Assembly: GCA_029267455.1 (NCBI GenBank)
Contig: JAJUIX010000028.1
Span: forward strand, 1 to 10,187
Reading direction: 5' to 3'
Length of the DNA: 10,187 nucleotides
Source of the DNA: Enteractinococcus sp.
Lineage (GTDB): Bacteria; Actinomycetota; Actinomycetes; Actinomycetales; Micrococcaceae
The position numbers were made by a program, and so were the translations under genes. The notes beneath the pieces are model-generated. The model saw only the letters and a program-made list of their open reading frames with translations, did not search any database and had not been told where the DNA came from. Shown one piece after another: positions 6,440 to 10,187 of this stretch. Positions within the stretch are counted from its first letter, which is position 1, and every line of letters starts with the position of its first letter.

Positions 6440-7216
6440 CTACGGTGCGCCAAAACCGTGCGCTTCGAGCACCGCTTGGCCGCTATCGGATTGCACATAG
6501 TCAATAAACTCAGCTGAGGCTTCAGGCTGGTCAGTATCGGAAGTTTGTGCGATCGGATAGAAGTTGCGGGCATCATCGGCGCCGTCGATATGGAAAACCT
6601 CAACCTCTTGAGGTGCAAGGGCCGCTTCGGTGGCATAGACCAGTCCCGCATCGGCTTGGGCCGAACGGACTTTCCCGAGCACGTCTGAGACCTGAAGTTC
6701 TTCAGACACAGGCTCCAGCTTCACGCCGGCAGCCTCTGCGACCGCTTGCGACAGTGCGCCACAGGGCACTTGGGGCGCACAGGTCACCAGATTCACCTCG
6801 GGTGCCACGGCCTGTTGCAGGGAATCTACCGAGGCGGGATTATCTGCCGGCACGATCCCCACCAGCGTGTTCGAAGCGAAGATGGCTCGGCTGTCCACGT
6901 CGATGAGACCAGCATCGTTCGCTGTATTCATACTGACTTCATCGGCGGTGGCAAGCACATCGGCTGGAGCGCCCGCTTGAAGATTTTGTACCAGCGTTGA
7001 TGAGCCCGCGTAGCTGATCTCGATCGAGAGTTCTGGGTGCGCTGCAGTGAAGTCTTCGGCGATCTCCTCGAATGGCTGGTTGAGGGATGCGGCAGCGAGG
7101 ACCTGGAGCGTGACCTGCTCGGGGTCCTCTGAGTTCTGCTGGCCTGCAGCACCCTCACTGCACCCGGTTAGGGGCAGCAGGGCAACGCCCAAGAACGCGG
7201 TGAGGTAACGTTTCAT
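6440..7216 (-). CDS. modA: Molybdate-binding lipoprotein ModA
   Basis: Surface lipoprotein that captures molybdate and hands it to ModB/ModC; 258 residues. The signal peptide ends in lipobox LTGC with Cys19 as lipidation site. The mature family 1 oxyanion-binding fold carries the expected ligand positions, by comparison with E. coli ModA as I recall it: Ser44 (AAASL), Ser72 (YAGSSTL), Ala154, Val179 and Tyr194 (GLVYATEA). Conserved landmarks are LQAGAPADVLATAD (79-92) and CAPQVPCG (146-153), whose two cysteines may form a disulfide, as in many actinobacterial ModA. The start ATG 7216 overlaps the stop of the HTH–Mop gene as ATGA, indicating translational coupling. A longer frame beginning at 7348 is not used. 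Tungstate would probably bind as well. Confidence 0.95.
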   Translation of the reverse strand: MKRYLTAFLGVALLPLTGCSEGAAGQQNSEDPEQVTLQVLAAASLNQPFEEIAEDFTAAHPELSIEISYAGSSTLVQNLQAGAPADVLATADEVSMNTANDAGLIDVDSRAIFASNTLVGIVPADNPASVDSLQQAVAPEVNLVTCAPQVPCGALSQAVAEAAGVKLEPVSEELQVSDVLGKVRSAQADAGLVYATEAALAPQEVEVFHIDGADDARNFYPIAQTSDTDQPEASAEFIDYVQSDSGQAVLEAHGFGAP

Positions 7217-7620
7217 AGCGTGAAACCGGTGGTCTCGATGACAACGTTCGTTGCTTTGACAGTGGCGATCGCAGGGGAGCCGACCGCTAAGCCGAGGTCT
7301 TCGACCGCTTCGGTAGAAATTAACGACACCACACGAAAGGGCCCACACTGCAATTCGACCTTGGACATGATCTTGTCGGAGTCGATGTTGGTTACTAATC
7401 CGGTGAATTTATTGCGTGCAGATGAAGCCACTTCCCCGGGGACATTGGCGCGACCTTCGGCCGCGGCCCTAGCCAGGGCAGCCACGTCGGTGCCGGCCAC
7501 CACCTGGCGGCCGCTCTTATCCTTTGTGGCGGTGAGCCTGCCCTGGGTAATCCACCGGCGGACCGAGTCATCGGAGACCCCCAGGTACCCGGCCGCCTCG
7601 GAGATACGCAAATACGCCAT
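7213..7620 (-). CDS. HTH–Mop fusion: molybdate-binding DNA-binding protein
   Basis: Small cytoplasmic protein of 135 residues with two domains. Residues 3-28 form a MerR/BldC/excisionase-like helix-turn-helix (RISEAAGYLGVSDDSVRRWI), with a short basic wing to about 40. After an Ala-rich linker (47-65), residues 68-133 form one Mop/TOBE oxyanion-binding domain (SARNKFTGLVTNID, then STEAVEDLGLAVGS and IATVKATNVVIE). Mop domains bind molybdate and usually assemble from several copies, so the protein is likely oligomeric. It is the first gene of the mod operon and overlaps modA by four bases. I start it at ATG 7620: no ribosome binding site precedes it, and the promoter would start transcription at this ATG (leaderless). 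ATG 7626 is the alternative. Probably a molybdate-responsive regulator, functionally like ModE, or a storage protein; target and direction of control are inferred. Confidence 0.88.
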   Translation of the reverse strand: MAYLRISEAAGYLGVSDDSVRRWITQGRLTATKDKSGRQVVAGTDVAALARAAAEGRANVPGEVASSARNKFTGLVTNIDSDKIMSKVELQCGPFRVVSLISTEAVEDLGLAVGSPAIATVKATNVVIETTGFTL

Positions 7621-7643
7621 AAACATAGAGTCTATGGCGTATT
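7611..7643. promoter_or_regulatory. Perfect inverted repeat over the mod operon promoter and start codon
   Basis: AATACGCCATA (7611-7621) and TATGGCGTATT (7633-7643) are exact reverse complements separated by 11 bases. Nested inside is CATAGA–G–TCTATG (7624-7636). The dyad covers the candidate -10 box and the start codon of the HTH–Mop gene, a position where a bound protein would block transcription. Strong operator candidate; the likely ligand is the HTH–Mop protein itself (inferred). Confidence 0.7.
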
Positions 7644-7658
7644 CACGAAGGCCGTAAA
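7629..7658 (-). promoter_or_regulatory. Candidate promoter of the mod operon (leaderless)
   Basis: On the minus strand, TTTACG (7658-7653), an 18-base spacer and TAGACT (7634-7629), each four of six against consensus. Transcription would begin at or next to the ATG at 7620. With no ribosome binding site present, a leaderless mRNA is predicted, as is common in actinobacteria. Confidence 0.45.
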
Positions 7659-7687
7659 GCTTCTATTCCGCTTCTGCGGTTTTAGCC

Positions 7688-8893
7688 CTAGCCGTTGATC
7701 AGTTGCTGAATGCGCGCGACCCCTTCTTTGAGGTCGTCAAGGCCGAGCGCATATGACAGTCGGAGGTAGCCGGTCTTGCCGAAGGCTTCGCCGGGTACCA
7801 CCGCTACCTGAGCCTTTTCTAAGATGACCGCAGCCAGCTCCGAGGACGTGTCGACGCGCTGACCTGCGATCTCTTTGCCTAGTACTTGTGTGACATCCAC
7901 GTACGCGTAGAAGGCGCCCTTTGGCATGGGGCAGTTGAAGCCTTCGACAGCATTGAGCATTTCGACAATGGTTTTGCGGCGCTCGTCGAATGCTTTGCGC
8001 ATTTCATCGACCGCATCTAACGAACCAGATACTGCTGCCAGTGCGGCCTTTTGTGCGATGTTGTTGACATTGGAGGTCGCGTGGGATTGCAACGTGGAAG
8101 CTGCCTTGGTGACGTCGGCCGGGCTGATCATCCAACCCACGCGCCAACCGGTCATGGCGTAGGTTTTTGCGACACCGTTGAGGATGATGGTCTGGTTTGT
8201 CAATTCCGGAACGGCTTTGAGGATCGACGTGAACTGCGCCTCGTCATAGACCAGGTGTTCATAGATCTCATCGGTCAGCACCCAGATGCCATGATCAAGC
8301 GCCCACTGACCAATGGCTCGAGTCTCCTCAGGGGTGTACACCGCACCGGTGGGGTTGGACGGGGAGACAAAAACTAGTGCTTTGGTCCGCTCTGTCCGGG
8401 CCGCTTCCAACTGGTCAACGGTGACTTTGTATTCGGCCTCTGCGCCGGCAAACACATCCACGGGTGTGCCACCGGCTAGCTTGATAGCTTCCGGGTAGGT
8501 GGTCCAATACGGGGCGGGCAAAAGAATTTCGTCGCCGGGATCAGTGATAGCGGCAAAAGCGTTATAGACGGCTTGTTTGCCGCCATTGGTGACGATCACG
8601 TGGGAAGCGTCGACTTCAACGCCGGAGTCACGCAGGGTTTTGTCTGCGATGGCTTGACGCAGTTCTGGTAGCCCGGCTGCGGGGGTGTAACGGTGATTGG
8701 CGGGGTCGAAGACCGCGGCTTGAGCCGCTTCGAGGATGTAGTCCGGAGTGGGGAAGTCTGGCTCTCCTGCGCCGAAACCGATCACGGGTTCGCCGGCTGC
8801 CTTCAACTGTTTCGCTTTGGCGGTGATCGCCAGAGTTGCGGATTCGGGAATCGCTTGCAGACGAGCAGAAACACGACGTGCTGGTTCAACCAT
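7688..8893 (-). CDS. Pyridoxal-phosphate aminotransferase, aspartate transaminase type (class I/II)
   Basis: Cytoplasmic PLP enzyme of 401 residues that transfers an amino group between an amino acid, most likely aspartate, and 2-oxoglutarate. Landmarks: [12 protein letters not shown] near the N-terminus (39-50), [12 protein letters not shown] (102-113), SNPTG (179-183), the DEIYEHLVY segment with Asp208 and Tyr211, and the cofactor lysine Lys243 in [15 protein letters not shown] with Arg251. A C-terminal LRLSYA supplies the carboxylate-binding arginine. The pattern is that of the bacterial type Ib aspartate aminotransferases (COG0436). Start ATG 8893 has AAGG six bases upstream and gives a normal family length; a frame reaching to 9055 adds only non-homologous sequence. 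It is divergent from tRNA-Trp/secE and 67 bp upstream of the mod operon. Other amino donors (alanine, aromatic) cannot be excluded. Confidence 0.93.
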   Translation of the reverse strand: MVEPARRVSARLQAIPESATLAITAKAKQLKAAGEPVIGFGAGEPDFPTPDYILEAAQAAVFDPANHRYTPAAGLPELRQAIADKTLRDSGVEVDASHVIVTNGGKQAVYNAFAAITDPGDEILLPAPYWTTYPEAIKLAGGTPVDVFAGAEAEYKVTVDQLEAARTERTKALVFVSPSNPTGAVYTPEETRAIGQWALDHGIWVLTDEIYEHLVYDEAQFTSILKAVPELTNQTIILNGVAKTYAMTGWRVGWMISPADVTKAASTLQSHATSNVNNIAQKAALAAVSGSLDAVDEMRKAFDERRKTIVEMLNAVEGFNCPMPKGAFYAYVDVTQVLGKEIAGQRVDTSSELAAVILEKAQVAVVPGEAFGKTGYLRLSYALGLDDLKEGVARIQQLING

Positions 8894-9054
8894 AAATGGC
8901 CTTGGCCTTTCGATCAGGAATTCGCCGACATGGCGAGAGACAAAAATCAGGGTTAACAGTACTGTAGTATGACAGTTCGCACACGAGGCTTTGGCGTCGC
9001 CAGGTTGCGATCGGGTACCGCATCGAGCACCCGGATTTGTCGAGCTGGCCCTCA

Positions 9055-9083
9055 TTGGCTATGATTGGACTCTGGTGTAGGTT
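9055..9083 (+). promoter_or_regulatory. Candidate promoter of tRNA-Trp–secE
   Basis: TTGGCT (9055-9060), a 17-base spacer and TAGGTT (9078-9083), placing transcription start near 9090, about 25 bases before the tRNA. Box matches are moderate (four and three of six), so other placements are possible. Confidence 0.35.
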
Positions 9084-9103
9084 GCACACCAGTTTTTGTG
9101 TGC
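9084..9103 (+). repeat. Short inverted repeat just before tRNA-Trp
   Basis: GCACAC (9084-9089) and GTGTGC (9098-9103) form a 6-bp stem with an 8-base T-rich loop, around the predicted start of the tRNA precursor. It could guide 5' processing or be incidental. Confidence 0.4.
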
Positions 9104-9113
9104 GATCAACCCT

Positions 9114-9186
9114 AGGGCAGTGGCGCAATTGGTAGCGCAACGGTCTCCAAAACCGTAGGTTGCAGGTTCGAGTCCTGTCTGCCCTG
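9114..9186 (+). tRNA. trpT: tRNA-Trp (anticodon CCA)
   Basis: A 73-base cloverleaf can be drawn by hand. The acceptor stem AGGGCAG (9114-9120) pairs with CTGCCCT (9179-9185), followed by discriminator G9186. D-arm GCGC–GCGC encloses an AATTGGTA-type loop. The anticodon stem ACGGT/ACCGT encloses CTCCAAA with anticodon CCA at 9147-9149. The T-arm carries GGTTCGAGTCC. The 3' CCA is not encoded (GCGCA follows), as usual in actinobacteria. The gene precedes secE by 59 bases without a terminator, so the two are probably co-transcribed. Confidence 0.97.
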
Positions 9187-9192
9187 CGCATG

Positions 9193-9216
9193 AGGTTCGA
9201 AGGAATCGAAGAACCT
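9193..9216 (+). repeat. Inverted repeat in the tRNA-Trp–secE spacer
   Basis: AGGTTC (9193-9198) and GAACCT (9211-9216) can pair around 12 bases; an alternative TTCGA/TCGAA pairing lies inside. No U-run follows, so it is not a terminator. It may mark the processing site releasing tRNA-Trp from the secE mRNA. Confidence 0.4.
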
Positions 9217-9245
9217 ATCAGCACAAGCAGTATGAGCGAGGATCA

Positions 9246-9488
9246 GTGAGCAAAACGACATCATCCCAGACCGCTGAAAAGCGTGGGTTTTTTGCTCGGA
9301 TCATGTTGTTCCTGCGCCAAGTCGTCGATGAGATGCGCAAGGTCGTTACTCCGACCCGCCAAGAACTCATCAAGATGACCGGCGTTGTTCTGGTCTTCGT
9401 TGTCATTGTGATTGGGCTGGTGAGCCTGCTCGACTGGCTGTTCGGTATGGGTGCATCCTGGGTATTCGGTAGTTCTGACGGCCTCTAA
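9246..9488 (+). CDS. secE: Preprotein translocase subunit SecE
   Basis: Small essential subunit that clamps SecY in the SecYEG protein-export channel of the cytoplasmic membrane. The 80-residue protein has a polar N-terminus, an amphipathic cytoplasmic helix with the conserved motif around VVDEMRKVVTPTRQEL (26-41), and a single membrane helix at about 45-65 (VVLVFVVIVIGLVSLL). This is the short one-helix form of Gram-positive bacteria. The GTG start at 9246 follows GAGGA at 9238-9242 with three bases between, a little close. It lies between tRNA-Trp and nusG, the standard bacterial order leading to rplK and rplA outside the window. Confidence 0.95.
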   Translation: MSKTTSSQTAEKRGFFARIMLFLRQVVDEMRKVVTPTRQELIKMTGVVLVFVVIVIGLVSLLDWLFGMGASWVFGSSDGL

Positions 9489-9490
9489 AA

Positions 9491-9527
9491 CTTCACATGT
9501 ATCGCGGGCGAGCTTCCCGTTGTGAAG
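9491..9527 (+). promoter_or_regulatory. Stem-loop in the secE–nusG spacer
   Basis: CTTCACA (9491-9497) pairs with TGTGAAG (9521-9527). Nested inside, CGGG (9505-9508) pairs with CCCG (9516-9519). No U-run follows. It begins right after the secE stop and could be an mRNA processing or stability element; function unknown. Confidence 0.45.
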
Positions 9528-9576
9528 ATGTCAGTAAACACCCCCGTGATTGACCGTTGAGAAAGCAGGATACCTA

Positions 9577-10187
9577 GTGTCGGAGAACGAACTCGATCCA
9601 AACATCGACGCCGACGTTGAAGATGTCAACGCCGCGGTGGAAGATGTCAAAGACGACGTCGCACACGAACCACAGGAACCAGCCGAAGAAGCTGCCGATG
9701 TGGAAAACAGCGACGAGGTCCCGGCCTTTGATGAGGATGGCGAACCCGAAGAGGTCGCAGTCCGCGAGCCCGCTGAGGTAGCCGAAGACATCGAGAGCGA
9801 AGAACTGCTCGAAGAAGTCACCGCCGATGTCGAAACCCCAGAGGAACCAGCGGTCAAAGATCCGGAGCAAGTCGCTGAAGAATTGCGCGCTCGTCTGCGT
9901 CGCGCCCCGGGGGAATGGTACGTCGTTCATACCTACTCCGGTTACGAACGTCGGGTCAAAGCCAACTTGGAAACCCGTATTCAAACGCTTGAAGTCGAAG
10001 ACGATATCTACGAAATTGAAGTTCCCATGGAGGAAGTCGTAGAGATCAAGAACACCGTGCGCAAAGTCATTAACCGTGTACGTATCCCAGGGTATGTGCT
10101 GGTTCGCATGGAAATGACCGAAGACGCCTGGGCTGCTGTCCGTCACACTCCCGGTGTGACCGGCTTTGTTGGCAATGCATATGATCC
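9577..10187 (+). CDS. nusG: Transcription termination/antitermination factor NusG, 5' part, with acidic N-terminal extension
   Basis: Binds RNA polymerase and modulates elongation, pausing and Rho-dependent termination. The window holds the first 203 codons; the frame is still open at the edge. The GTG at 9577 is the start, with AGGA six bases upstream. Residues 1 to about 107 are an extremely Glu/Asp-rich, presumably disordered extension, of a kind known in actinobacterial NusG. The NusG N-terminal (NGN) domain begins near residue 112 with [21 protein letters not shown], and continues through [14 protein letters not shown] and [10 protein letters not shown]. The C-terminal KOW domain must lie outside the window. 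It follows secE after 88 bases and is probably in the same transcript. Confidence 0.96.
   Translation, partial: MSENELDPNIDADVEDVNAAVEDVKDDVAHEPQEPAEEAADVENSDEVPAFDEDGEPEEVAVREPAEVAEDIESEELLEEVTADVETPEEPAVKDPEQVAEELRARLRRAPGEWYVVHTYSGYERRVKANLETRIQTLEVEDDIYEIEVPMEEVVEIKNTVRKVINRVRIPGYVLVRMEMTEDAWAAVRHTPGVTGFVGNAYD

Larger units (their letters stand above)
8894..9113. other. Divergent intergenic region between the aminotransferase and tRNA-Trp
   Basis: No gene. It contains a palindrome ACAGTACTGT at 8956-8965 with further ACTGT/ACAGT copies next to it on the aminotransferase side, and the tRNA promoter candidate plus a hairpin on the tRNA side. I could not identify a convincing promoter for the aminotransferase. 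Confidence 0.5.

Noticed and set aside
7217..7348. Upstream extension of modA
   Set aside because: It overlaps the HTH–Mop gene out of frame; the ATGA junction at 7216 is followed by a proper lipoprotein signal peptide.
7668..7683. CCGC–TTCT–GCGG followed by TTTT as a terminator
   Set aside because: The stem is only four base pairs, and the T-run is on the plus strand, where no gene ends. On the minus strand, after the aminotransferase, no U-run follows.
8894..9055. Upstream extension of the aminotransferase frame
   Set aside because: No homology-like sequence, while ATG 8893 has AAGG at good spacing and gives the normal family length.
8886..9224. Minus-strand open frame of 112 codons across the tRNA region
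   Set aside because: It is the reverse translation of tRNA-Trp and flanking DNA (peptide RTRTCNLRFWRPLRYQL is typical of such artefacts), and it overlaps the aminotransferase start.
9550..9576. TTGACC–15–TACCTA as a nusG promoter
   Set aside because: The -10 box is poor, the spacer is short, and transcription would start inside the nusG coding sequence.
9531..10146. Minus-strand open frames of 108 and 190 codons opposite nusG
   Set aside because: Shadows of the GAA/GAG/GAC-rich acidic nusG extension; compositionally skewed (Ser- or Phe/Asp-rich) with no family features.

Overview
The window looks like chromosomal DNA from a high-GC Gram-positive bacterium of the order Micrococcales. The gene set fits a moderately GC-rich member of the Micrococcaceae, but that assignment is a guess from gene content. 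The pointers are a tRNA-Trp–secE–nusG block, a NusG with a long acidic N-terminal extension, GTG and TTG starts, lipoprotein-type binding proteins, a TOBE-less ModC next to a separate HTH–Mop protein, and one apparently leaderless promoter. Base composition by eye is in the mid-fifties percent GC (not computed).

Layout from left to right. At 2-742 (+) is the 3' part of a multi-spanning membrane protein of the YkvI type. It converges on a four-gene minus-strand operon (3994 to 752) for a polar amino-acid type ABC importer. This is best read as the ectoine/hydroxyectoine uptake system EhuBCDA: lipoprotein receptor, two permeases, ATPase. The three distal genes overlap or are translationally coupled, and a perfect 15-bp hairpin separates the receptor gene from the rest. 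A gene-free 364-bp stretch upstream holds a promoter candidate. Next come panD (aspartate 1-decarboxylase, minus), with its own good sigma-70-like promoter and a perfect 30-bp tandem duplication in its leader. Then a compact molybdate uptake operon runs 7620 to 4899 (minus): HTH–Mop protein, modA, modB, modC. A class I aminotransferase (8893 to 7688, minus) follows. From 9114 onward the plus strand carries tRNA-Trp, secE and the start of nusG, which runs off the window.

How the genes work together. EhuB captures the compatible solute outside the membrane and EhuCD/EhuA import it. ModA, ModB and ModC do the same for molybdate. ModC here ends right after its nucleotide-binding domain and lacks the usual oxyanion-binding TOBE tail. 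The first gene of the operon instead encodes a Mop/TOBE domain fused to a DNA-binding helix-turn-helix. A perfect 11-bp inverted repeat covers the -10 box and start codon of that gene. Together these suggest an autoregulated molybdate sensor (inference). SecE (translocon) and NusG (transcription elongation) are housekeeping genes.

I see no transposon, prophage, CRISPR array or defence island. Most of the window is ordinary core and transport gene content. The items worth a second look are mainly regulatory: the mod operator with its HTH–Mop protein, the duplicated panD leader, the ehuB–ehuC hairpin, and the altered ligand cage in EhuB.
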